From Cristatella mucedo (lineage: Eukaryota > Bryozoa > Phylactolaemata > Cristatellidae): a DNA stretch of 64,000 nt. Of the stretch, positions 24,365 through 34,235 are shown piece by piece. The notes beneath the pieces were generated by a model. The model searched no databases, was not told the DNA's origin, and saw only the letters and a program-made list of their open reading frames with translations. Numbering within the stretch: position 1 is the first letter of the stretch; each line of letters starts with the position of its first letter. The position numbers and the translations under genes are program-made. The stretch is taken from contig WPIO01000170.1 of the NCBI GenBank assembly GCA_009760855.2, positions 359,501 through 423,500 of the forward strand, given 5' to 3'.

Positions 24365-24645
24365 GTACCGAGCATAGATTGTAGCTTCTAGCGCTGGCGG
24401 CAGAGCTGGCTTTTAGGGATGGCGATTGAGGAGATTGAGGGAGGATGATTGACGGCTGGACGGGGGAGTGGAATGAGGGAGGTGTGCTCGGCCACTCCAA
24501 GGGCGTGGCGAATGCACCGCTCTGAGCTCACTCTCATTCCAGCAAGTTGATCATCTACAAGAGCTACCAGACTGTGGAACTTGAAACGGAAGCGCTGGAG
24601 CTCAAAGCTGTCGGATATAAAATAAGTTGGTTGTCAAATGGACTT
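24365..24645 (+). repeat. Dispersed repeat, partner of 2.39-2.69 kb
   Basis: Aligned by eye with the reverse complement of 2385-2690. After TTCCAG a frame runs open to 24780. Its first ~24 codons align to the partner with no indel and mostly similar residues: SKLIIYKSYQTVELETEAL here against SKLIVDERYKTAELQTERL there. Similarity fades beyond about 24645. The frame may be an exon remnant or a piece of an unknown element; no family is recognised. Confidence 0.6.
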
Positions 24646-25338
24646 TTGTGCGATCAAATTAAATTCTACAACTCACCTAAAACGGAAGCAGAGGCAAATA
24701 ACCTGACGAGACACGGGGTCAGCAAAAACTATGCTGGCAGTGAACGGGAAATTATTAAGGAAAAGTTGAGCCAGGCTTGAGCTTCGCTACTCGTTGCATT
24801 GCCAAAGAGCCCAGGCTTACTTTGCTGCATTGGGATTGGGATAACATTTTGAAGCTTCAGCTATAAAACGACGGCAAGGTGAGAGGGTCTCCTAGCCTGG
24901 TGAGGACCTTTACCTGATTTCTCCGAAATACCTTCTGGTATTCCGCTGCTATCTTCGCTGGGACTATTTAGGAGCTGTCCTCGGATATGCTACACAAAAC
25001 AGGATCCGCTTAGTCTAAGGATCGCCGTTAGTCGATACCTACCAGCGGGTCTTCTTCGGTGGGTAAGTGACAGCCTTCCTGCAGCCTGCGTTGGCCCTAT
25101 CAACAGCTCGGCTGTCAAACCTACGACCAATAAGTTTAAAGCGCTGAATAGTACTCGTTGCAGTAGTAGGTCACCTGCCGTGGCCCAGCATGGTGTGAAA
25201 CGGCGACCGGCGGCCGTTACTAAGGTCCAATTCAAATTCGAAGGGCCCCTGTCCGCCGGGCCGGATACACGCCGACGTTAATACAAGCCACTTTATTGCC
25301 GTAGCCTAGTTGTTGGACAGCCTCTTAAATTCCGCCTA

Positions 25339-25960
25339 CTACATGTCCGCTCGCTAAAAACCAAGGGGTTACTTATCCGCGATCAAGTGGTCCAGGAGAA
25401 GCTAGAAGCATTTCTGCTTACCGAAACTTGGATGACGCCTTGTTCCAGTAACTGTATATCAGACACCACTCCACCCGGGTTCTCATTCTATGAGTCCGTA
25501 CGTTCTGACAAGGTTGGTGGCTGAGTTGTGATTGTTGTTCGCGAATCGTTTGGCTATAAGATGTGCGGCTTTTAGAGTTGGCCATCGTTTGAATTGGTTG
25601 CAATCAGGTCTTCATCAAAGACACTGCCTCTCATTTTTGTAATATACCGGCCTCCTTCTGGCTGTCTAAACTTTTTTATAGAGGATTTTTCAGAGTTCCT
25701 CGCTAAAATATTTGAGTGTGACAGGCCGTTACTGATTGCTAGAGACTTCAATATTAACGTTGAGTACCCTATCAACAGCCAGGTCCGCTCATTTTTTGAC
25801 TGTCTGGAGGATTTTGGCTTGGTCCAACACGTTAATCATACCACCCACTTCGGTGGCCATATTATAGATCTCGCGACCACTAAGGATTTCCTCCACACTA
25901 ACCTGGTGTGTTTCCACTGACCCTCTAAGATCATTTTTCGGTTTCGTTTACGGTTCCTGC
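25339..25960 (+). pseudogene. LINE endonuclease domain, disrupted
   Basis: The translated frame starts with LHVRSLKTKG, followed by LTETW (the Glu of the APE active site), YRPPSG, ARDFNIN (normally GDFN, so Gly is replaced by Arg) and GHIIDL. Two in-frame stops lie at 25522-25524 and 25573-25575. A one-base frame change near 25920 shifts the closing part, where DHFSVSF holds the Asp-His of the family's terminal catalytic motif. In the living family this enzyme nicks target DNA to prime reverse transcription; this copy cannot make an intact product. Confidence 0.8.
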
Positions 25961-26699
25961 TCTCTTGTACGTACAGGGTAATGTCGAACTTGTCAAGCGA
26001 CGTAACTTACAAAGCATTTACATTGACAAGGTTTTTAAATTTGTTTATGATGCAGGTCTTCTTGATCTGCATTCAGCCTCGACCGGCAGCCTCGATACCC
26101 TCACTGATGCAATGAACATGACACTCAGGAATGCTCTTGACAATCATGCTCTTGTTCATTCTATCCTTGTACAAAGTCGTGGAGATTCCTTTCAGTTTAC
26201 AAAAAACTTCTAAAGATGTGCCGGGTAAATCGCAGGAATTAAAGTCGTTTCAAGAAATCGGCGTCTGATGCAGATCTGAACAATTTCAAAGACTTCCTTC
26301 GAGTATACAACCGGAAGCTTAAGTGAATCAGTGCTTTTTTTCATCCGAAAGCTGCATTCCTGCCAGTTGGACCCTAAACAGATTTATAAGACAGTGAACC
26401 ATTTACAGGCCAATGCTGAGAGGTCTGACTCCCCGGATATCAAGAGCTCAGCCGAAAAGTTTTCAGCCTTCTTTACAGAAACAATTTATGCACGTTCGTG
26501 CCTCCATAAAGCCCCCTCCGACTAAAGCAATCGCGGTTCCACAACTTGTGACCTTCCTTAAAAGGTTCTCCGAGGTTTCTGCATGTGATGTGGCCACCTT
26601 AATAAGGTCTAGCAAAAAGAGGTCGTCTCCTGAAGACCCTATACATCATCTCTGTGGTCTTCACTAGTAGACCACCCTAGCCATACCATTACCAAGATT

Positions 26700-27542
26700 T
26701 TTAATGCTTCTGTGGGAAAAGGTGTCGTCCCCAAGTACTTCAAATCGGCAATCGCTTGACCCATACTTAAAAAGCCTGGATTAGATACAGGGGTCCTTGC
26801 AAACTACCGCCCAGTTTCCCTTCTTCCTTTCTTGTCAAAGATTCTTGAAAACATTATTGATAGGCAGCTGGTTGAACAAATTAAAAAGAATTAAATGTCA
26901 GATGCATTTCAATCAGGGTTCAAGAGGCAGCACTCAACTGATACTGCTCCCCTTCGCGTTAACAACGATATTCTACGTGGCAACGGTGACTGGAATGTCA
27001 CTGCTCCAGCTCTGCTAGATTTTTCTGCTGCCTTCGACTCCATTGATCACAATGTTCTGCTTGAACGATTGAGAACAACGATCGATCTGGCAGACGAAGC
27101 ACTGGCGTGGTTTAAATCGTACTTGTCTGATCGTTTTCATGCCGTGTCCTGTGGGGGTCATTTCTCATACACGACACGGGTCACCAGTGGAGTTCCTCGA
27201 GGGTCTGTACTCGGTCCCTTGCTGTTCTCCATTTATATTCAACATCTGGGAAAAGTGATTAAGGCCAGTGGAATAGGATATCACTTTTATGCTGACGCTA
27301 CTCAGCTGTATTTGTCATTCAAACCGTCGAAATCTGCTGCAGCCACTGAGAAACTGAATGCCTGCCTTGCCGCAATTCAATCCTGGATGTCGGAAAACTA
27401 CTTAAAATTAAATGACGATAAAACCGAACTGCTGCTCATAGGACACCCTAAGCGTTTGGGTGGATTAAAAGGCTTCGCTCTTCTAATAGGTGATGCTATA
27501 CTGCGACCATCACTACGTTCTCGAAATTTAGGTGTCGTTTAA
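26700..27542 (+). pseudogene. LINE reverse transcriptase domain with YADA catalytic motif
   Basis: Order of motifs: NYRPVSLLPFLSKILE, FQSGFKRQHSTDTA, LLDFSAAFDSIDHNVL (motif A, catalytic Asp kept), SGVPRGSVLGPLLF (motif B) and FYADATQLYL (motif C). In motif C the second Asp of the usual YADD is Ala, codon GCT at 27297-27299; the equivalent in the second copy is YADD. An in-frame stop precedes MSDAFQ (about 26892). The 215-codon open stretch 26895-27542 covers motifs A to C and ends in a stop after LGVV. The altered motif C alone would be expected to abolish polymerisation. Confidence 0.85.
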
Positions 27543-27559
27543 GATAGCTTCCTATATTT

Positions 27560-28275
27560 TAACAGCTTCATTCAGAGGACTGCTTCTGCAGCTAGCCATC
27601 ACGTCCGATCCCTAAAAAAGATTAGGAACTGTCTTCCAAGTGGCTTCCAAACAATTTAACTATCTCCTTAGTTCTGTCTCGGCTTGGTTATAGTAATTCC
27701 CTCTTGGCTTGGCTGCCAAAGAAAGCTATTATGCCACTACAGCGGACTATGAATATGGCTGCAAGGCTAGTCTTCAAGTCCCAGAGGTTTGAGCATGCGT
27801 CTCCTTTGCTAAAAGAACTAGGATGGATGCCAGTTGAGCAACGCATACAGAGCAAAGTTGTTACGCTGACCCACAAGGCCCGCCACGACATGGCTCCTTC
27901 GTACCTAGCTGAACTGCTGTACCAGTTTCAGCCTTCTCGCGCCCTCAGGTCCTGTGTGGATAATAAATTAGCTGTTCCATTCCTTCGCTAAAAGACCGTC
28001 TGCGACAGAAGCTTTAGCTCTGCTGGTCCCAGACTGTGGAACTCGCTTCCACGATTCCTAGCAGCGGCAACTACTCTCCTGCTGCCGCCTATGGCTCATC
28101 CTTTTCAGCGGTCGTGAGCTGCTACTTCCATGCTACTCCCTACCTCAAACTGCTCTCCTGACTCTGCTATACTTCCCACTTTCTCTTTGTTGCGTGAGAC
28201 GAAGTCTATTGGCTACCGAATGCGTACCGAAAGCCGCATAGGCTGTGAGTGCTCTATGCAAACCTCTCCTGCGTA
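27560..28275 (+). pseudogene. LINE C-terminal (thumb/connection) region, disrupted
   Basis: Continues the reverse transcriptase after a stop. Recognisable parts are AWLPKKAIMPLQRTMNMAAR, LGWMPVEQRIQSKV, and, in another frame, TVCDRSFSSAGPRLWNSLP and GYRMRTESRIGCECS. The last two blocks are also in the LINE 3' fragments at 38.93-39.28 kb (- strand) and 55.29-55.55 kb (+). Confidence 0.75.
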
Positions 28276-28529
28276 ACCCCCACATGGTCTTTATGACTTT
28301 GTGGAGTGACAGACGGAGATACAGTACATATCCGGCTGCGCCACCTCATATCTTACTTGAGCCTCCTCAGGAAGAGGAGGCGGATTAGGCGACGGACTCG
28401 TATGCCTCGATAGCCGCGGCGTCAGCATCGAGTGCGCAATGCTATGCTCGCCCCGGCCCTCTTACGACGACGATCGGCTGCCAAACCTACGGCTAGCGTT
28501 CGTGAGCCGTTTCACTTTAAATGGGACAA

Positions 28530-29150
28530 ATACAAAATCCGAGCCCATTTAAAGAGTAAATAAATGACACGTGTACAATTCGGGCAGCAAGAACATTATC
28601 GGGACCAAGCATACATCTTTGCGCTACATGAAACAACCTCGTTACCCTGCATAATAAGCTCGGAAGACATATAGATCAAAACATCACAGGCATGAACACA
28701 ACTGCGGTGTCTCGATTGGCAAACGGTTGTGCAACCTTTCGACGAATTCCACGCACAAGTTCAGTCGACAACTGCCATTAACGTGAAGAAAGGTTTTAGA
28801 GGATGCTTTCCCATTTCAATGTCACCAACTACATAGAAACTTCACGTACTTACCTGCAAAGTAGCCACTTCACATTAGCAATAATCTAGCAGTACTTAAT
28901 AACTACTATCTTAGGCGCCTTGTGTCCATGAAATTGGGATGCAGCACTGGGCTTGTCTCTTTCTGCTACTTATAATACATTACAACTGCATAATATTTAA
29001 ATTATTAACAGAGTAGGACTGTTTAAAAATGTCATACCTAATAGAGGAACATACTCGGCGAAGTACTATGAAACCTATCGTACACACTTATTACGTACAA
29101 GCCTTATTCGAGTACAAAATCAGAAATACTCGACGTGATTTTTCTGAAAA
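28530..29150 (+). repeat. Unclassified dispersed repeat, copy B1
   Basis: Same orientation and block order as copy A at 18.82-19.40 kb, including TTGGCAAACG, CGACGAATTCCACGCACAAG and AGTTCAGTCGACAACTGCC. The stretch at 28.92-29.04 kb also matches, inverted, the fragment at 7.68-7.80 kb, although copy A is more diverged there. It begins about 200 bases after the end of the long LINE. Confidence 0.65.
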
Positions 29151-30335
29151 TAATGCCGAAAAGCGAACAGCGTTGCTCTTGAAATGGATTCAGCCTTAGT
29201 TGCTGAGCCTAAAGCTGCCATAACTTGAAGAGAAAAAAAAGAATCTTTTAATAACTCTATGGAACATTTATTTTCCTGATCGTACTTATGTACCTCGTTA
29301 CTAATCAAACTAGGCCTCATACTACCACATCTTGGGAATAAAGTCGCTTAGGTGAGCCTTCGTCCAACCTCAAAGCTATGCCTTTGATGCGTATGCTCCT
29401 AAAGCCAAGAACTAACTTCACATTGACGTCACGACAAAGGCTCAAGCAGGGATATTAAAAAAAAAGCTAAAGAACTACAGTTCCCCTTTGAATAGTCAAT
29501 CATCTGTGTGCTTATGTAGCTGACACTGGATGTTATCCCTAACTAAATTGACATGTTTTTTGATAGCCTATCTAAATCGCGCGTTAAGTGATTTTGCTTC
29601 TTTAAGGTTCTATTAAAATATTTGGTTATTTTAATAGTTATTTCAAATTTTCCTACTTGCATACATTTGCCCAAATGAGCTTGAGTTATCCCAAAACATT
29701 CGTGAACTACAGCCGTACCTTTATGTGGTAACAATATTAGCTCTCAATAACGGAGTTTCTAGTCAGAACTTAGTAAAAACCTGTTCAATAATTAAAGTTG
29801 CGAACCCACTTTGTAGAGCTCAGAACGCACGGGGATGGATGCTCGGATATTCGGAGCTCGTGGATTTCGGAGGGTCGTTCCTTGCGAATATAAGATGGCC
29901 AGCGGAGCTTGCGGCTCTAAGGGCCCCAGTAGGCGAAAAAGACACGCATCAAGGCATTGGCGTGCAGTGCTTTCTTATAGTGATAACAAGAACGATGCTG
30001 TTGATCAACTAATCTGAATTCAGCACGAAGTCGTAGTTTCCATTTTTTTCTTCCAATCTTTTACGCACACCACCGTCCAAAGCATAGAACCTAACATAAT
30101 TTTGAAATTGTTACACATACCAAAGTGACATTACCGCCCACCAAAAGCCGGCGAGTTCAAGACGCGGTGGGCGGCCGACGCCGTGGCGGCCGCCCGCATC
30201 TAGCACGATCTTAGCTCGGAACGCCGCTGCAAAAATAAAGCAGCCGGATGCACGTTTAGCGCTGCCTTCGTGGCTTGACGAGCGACGGCTCCGATTGCTC
30301 GCTTCAGCCAGCGTGAGGAGAACGGTGAGTCCGGA
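29151..30335. other. Unassigned sequence with CpG-rich end
   Basis: The CpG-rich stretch near 30.15-30.33 kb contains a short inverted repeat with arms GGGCGGCC and GGCCGCCC (30169-30176 and 30188-30195). A - strand frame of 108 codons (30111-30437) runs through the CpG-rich part and into the dispersed repeat; it is not recognisable and is probably fortuitous. Confidence 0.4.
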
Positions 30336-30339
30336 CCCG

Positions 30340-30580
30340 GACACTTCGCTCTTAGCACCGCCACCACTAACGAGCTTCGCGCGACTTTCACCGAGGCAGG
30401 CGAGCGGTAAAACGGCATCAACTCTTCGGGTTGGCACTGTTCAAATGAACAGCTTTACTTCTGCTTGGTGCAGATTTATAATTATACAGGACCTTATTTT
30501 TTAAACTAATTTCTATACAACTTTCCGTCCTGTTTGCATAGTCGCAGAGCCGCGGCGGAGCACATCAGCTTTGCAAGCTC
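30340..30580 (+). repeat. Unclassified dispersed repeat, copy B2
   Basis: Matches 19400-19625 of copy A in the same orientation (CGAGCGGTAAAACGGC; CATAGTCGCAGAGCCGC; CAGCTTTGCAA). It is interrupted at its right end by the truncated LINE; weak similarity to copy A seems to resume just after that LINE at about 31.95 kb, so the LINE probably inserted into this repeat. Confidence 0.6.
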
Positions 30581-31936
30581 GACCGCGGCGTTCGTTGATA
30601 CCATCGATCGCAAAGTTCTTCTAGAGCACCTCTCATCTCGCCTGGGCATCACTGGCACTGCTCTGCAATGGTTCAGGTATTATCTCAGTGGCAGACTCCA
30701 GAGTATTGACGTGAATGGACAAAAATCATCTGAGATACCTCTGAAATAAGGGGTACTTCGGGGCTCTGTGCTAGGCCCGATTCTTTTTATGGTTTATACA
30801 CTCCCTCTTGCGTATGAGATTGCCAACCACAGTCTAGGCTTTCACTTCTATGCGGATGACACTCAGTTGTACCTTTGCTTTGATCCCACCCAGCCTTCGA
30901 GCACCTCGAATTCTCTCAACTCACTTGCTGCATGTATTGATCACATCCGCATATGGATTGCAGCAAATTTTCTAAAACTAAACGATGATAAAACTAAGTT
31001 TCTAGTTATGGGCAAACCCAGTGTGATTCAGAAATTGGAAAGGCTGACGCTCAAAATTGTCTCTTCCAGGATATCTCATGTTGAATCAGCTTGAAATCTG
31101 GGTGTCATGTTCCAGAATGATGAACATAGCTCTACAGTCAAGTCTGCCTACTTTCAGCTACATAACAGTGCTAAAATTCGGGCTTTTTTAGATAAGGATA
31201 CCACGTCTAACTTGGTTCATGCCTTTTTAACATCCCGCCTTGATTTCTGTAACTCACTGCTCGCTGGCCTACCGGCATGTTCAATCAGGCGATTACAGCT
31301 GGTGCAATACTCCGCAGCTAGGATTGTCTGTCGTGAGCGTTGCAGTTGCCACATCACACTGCTTCTCGCCAACCTGCACTGGCAACCAGTCAAGCAACCG
31401 ATCGACTTCAAAGTTTTGTTGCTCACTCACTTTTAGGTCACTTCATTCTTTGGCTCCTGCCTCTCTCAGATCTACTCCCCCACTAGGCCAAGTATCATAC
31501 CACCCGCTTTTCGGAATCCAACAGTCTAGAAATACCTCGTACAAACCTCCAATCCTTTGGAGACCTTGCATTTAATTCGTATGCTCCCAGAGCCTAGTAC
31601 TCACTCTCAACTTGCATCAGAACATTCCCTGACTTGACCACATTTAAAAAGAACTTAGAAACACACCTATTTAGGACAGCATTTATTGGGTCCCTGTGAT
31701 TCGTCCTTGATGTGCTTATGCGTGCTGGCACTGTGCATGCGGCCACTAACCAAACTTGCTTGCTGACCCTGTGCATGTGATCCCTAACCATGTTATTCAT
31801 GTTGTTTATCAAGCATGATATTACTCATCAGTCAATCGCGTTTCCCTGTGCAGCAAATTTAAAACGCCTAGAAAGAGATCGAGTTCTCTAATGGCTCTTT
31901 ATCAAATGCGTTATCATTATTATTATTATTACGGCA
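30580..31936 (+). mobile_element. 5'-truncated L2-like LINE (ATT-tail subfamily)
   Basis: The element begins inside motif A of the reverse transcriptase (AAFVDTIDRKVLLEHL) and runs to an ATT run ending near 31933. Motif B is GVLRGSVLGPILF after an in-frame TAA (30747-30749), motif C is intact FYADDTQLYL. The C-terminal part includes FLTSRLDFCNSLLAGLP and LQLVQYSAARIV. The 3' region has FKKNLETHLFRTAF, GGGTCCCTG and the GCACTGTGCATG motif series. It cannot move itself because it lacks endonuclease and half of the polymerase. The tail is the type shared with the SINEs. Confidence 0.9.
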
Positions 31937-32009
31937 CAGGCTGTTTTAAGTTCTCGACACGTGCGTCTCGGCTCGTAGCGACGCCATTCTCCTCTACTCG
32001 GTGCTAATT

Positions 32010-32172
32010 AAAGAAAGATATTTCATCTGTATAACGCCCTAAGAGAACTTAATCTCTATTTAGTCGCTTCAGTTATCCCACGGGGTACGAGCCCACACCC
32101 TCTGTAGCAACAAGCATTAACCTTAACCTTGGTGAGTGGCGAGCACTTTAACCTCTGGGCCAAACCATCATG
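32010..32172 (-). mobile_element. tRNA-derived SINE
   Basis: On + it reads tail first: ATAACGCCCTAAGAGAACTT and AATCTCTATT, then the reversed B-box (GGTACGAGCCCACACC) and reversed A-box region ending CTTTAACCTCTGGGCC. Extra bases between the boxes relative to other copies suggest a small internal insertion. Confidence 0.75.
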
Positions 32173-33200
32173 TAACATGCGCTTATAATTTTGACATTCC
32201 GAAAGTTAATGGAGTTAATAAGCTACTCTCAAGTAGCGCGCAGCTTAAATTTGTGAACTGACTAGATATGAATTTGGGTAACTGCCAACAGCAGCATGAG
32301 TTCACATTAAAATTTACTCTACAAATTGTCGTCGTAGCCGTTAGTCCACCTCGAAGAAAATAGCTCTTCAATTATTGAATTTGACTACTTTCAAAGTACT
32401 AATGGTCTCACTTAGTGTCTAAGCATTTTTAAGTTGCTGCATTACTGGAGTTCCATGTGCTTGGCTAGACAGCCTCAGATTCTTTAAGCTATATTCAAAC
32501 ACCCCCAATCCTTACCAAGCACCTGCAGTACAGCAATGTTATCAGGCCTAGCTTTCCTCAAACCTACGCTTTTGGTGATGCTTGACAGCCTATATTAGAT
32601 GGGTCGTGGAGCTGAGAATTTCTCAACGCTTGATTCTGTCTGAAATTTCCATCCGGCTCCCTCCATCAGGGGTACAGGTTAGGCCTATAATTTATTCATT
32701 GGACGGCAATATCTTCTCGACTATTGTAATGCATTGTTTGTTACTTTTGATCACTGTACTGATAGCCTTTTTCATTCATTAAAGTGACCTAGCGTATTCT
32801 ATTGGGGCCAACGGTCTGTCCTAGTGGAAAGCTTTTTTCTTGAGAAAAACCAGGGACTGGACTTTCTGGCAGTGCTTCTTTTAAAGAAACTGAAGCCGAA
32901 ACAATATAGTGTGCGGCAGCCAGGAAGCCGAAGATATATACAGAATAAAGAGTACAACGCAATCAGCACTCGACCATGCTAGGCATGAACAAAACATGTA
33001 GGCCAGACTACTGGAAATTGGGTTTGTCGTTTCCGAAAAAAGATGGCTCAGTCATAATGACATTGGATGTGACCGAGATCGCATGAATTAATGTATTGCT
33101 AAACTTCAGGGGGATTTCAGTCAACCGTTCATTGTGTAAGGTTTCTTTTTCCTCTGGGTAATGCTTATGTAAAGGTGAAATAAATGAGGTTACCACTATG
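32173..33200. other. Unassigned intergenic sequence
   Basis: No recognisable gene, SINE or LINE sequence. The first short frames are interrupted and low in information. Confidence 0.35.
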
Positions 33201-33201
33201 G

Positions 33202-33310
33202 CTAGGGTTTCAGGTAACTGTTTAACAGAAACAGTACAAGTAGTGTCAGAAAAATAATTCAGCTTTTTGTCAAAAATTAAAAAAAAGTTAAACCTGTTTT
33301 TTCTGGCTTT
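33202..33310 (+). mobile_element. hAT-like transposon end fragment
   Basis: The first 33 bases (starting CTAGGGTTTCAGGTAAC) match the 5' end of the hAT relic at 36452 in 27 of 33 positions. A T/A-rich stretch follows, as in the longer copy. I could not fix the right end; it may be a solo end or a short internally deleted derivative. Confidence 0.45.
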
Positions 33311-33761
33311 TTTAATGTTTCTAATGGAACAAAAATGAGCAGAAATGCACACTGAGAAGCTAATCGATACTGATAAAGAATATATGAGGCAGAGCTATGC
33401 TTGGTGGCAACTTTATACGGTAAACCAGTTACCCTAATTTTATTTGAAACACACTTGCACCGCAGACGCATAAGTTAAAATGTCGTGAGTAACCAAAGAG
33501 GTGGTCATATAAAATGCATCGAGTTTCAGTACTACGTTACTGTATACACTAGCGCTAGCACTACCAAGAAAGTTACACAAAAAATTGTGTCTCTTCGGTG
33601 TGAAGACGAACTATTGATATCCTCAATGCCTGCAAGCTTCGAATGGCAAGCGTAAGGTACCGATCTGTGCGTTACACTTTGAAAGCTTCAGCTGCTGGTA
33701 TACCTGCCTCAGTCACTTCAGCAACTTTGGGACGTGGTTATCAAACGAGTGGTAACTATAA

Positions 33762-34235
33762 AATAATAATAATAATGCACTTGATAAAGTGCCCTCAGAG
33801 AACTCATTCTCTTTCTAGATGCTTTACATTTTCTGCAAAGGGAAATTCAATTTGATGGTGAGTAATAATATCATGCTTGATAAACCAACAACATGAATAA
33901 CGTGGTTAGTGGTGACATGCACATGGTCAGCATGCAGATGTGGTTAGTGGCAGCATGCACAGTGTCAGCACGCATAAGCACATGAAGGACGAGTCACAGG
34001 GACCCACTGAATGCTACCCTAAATAGGTTGTTTTTAAGTTCCTTTTAAATGTGGCCAGGTCAGGGGATGTTCTGACGCAGGTCGGGAGTGAGTTCCAGGC
34101 TTTGGGAGCATACGAACTAAATTCACGGTTTCCAAAGGATTTGAGGTTTGTACGAGGTATTTCTAGACTGCTGGATTCCGAAAAGCGGGTGGTACGATGC
34201 TTGGCCTAGTGGGGGAGTAGAGCAATTTTTGGAAT
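33762..34235 (-). mobile_element. 5'-truncated L2-like LINE, 3' end (ATT-tail subfamily)
   Basis: Opens on + with AATAATAATAATAATGCACT, then GATAAAGTGCCCTCAGAGAA. It continues through the GCATGCACAGTGTCAGCA motif pair and GGGACCCACTGAATGC into the coding end, where the - strand gives TFKRNLK and FGSRAWNSLP-like sequence. The order is the same as at 3425-3895. Confidence 0.85.

Larger units (their letters stand above)
24865..28335 (+). mobile_element. L2-like non-LTR retrotransposon, longest copy (inactive)
   Basis: About 3.5 kb with an APE-type endonuclease region (25339-25960), a linker, a reverse transcriptase (about 26700-27540) and a C-terminal region (27560-28270), followed by a tail with CCCCCACATGGTCTTTATGA (28.28 kb). 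The 5' limit near 24865 is a guess from the end of the neighbouring repeat and the start of unique sequence at CTATAAAACGACGGC. Multiple in-frame stops, frame changes and a changed catalytic motif show it is dead. Family placement rests on the YRPPSG endonuclease motif and the DFSAAFDSIDHNVL and SGVPRGSVLGPLL reverse transcriptase motifs, typical of the L2/CR1 group. Confidence 0.85.

Noticed and set aside
33202-33441. Short complete hAT-type MITE with its right end at ACCAGTTACCCTAA
   Set aside because: The right end shows only a loose match to the left end and I found no convincing target duplication. Only the left end is reported.
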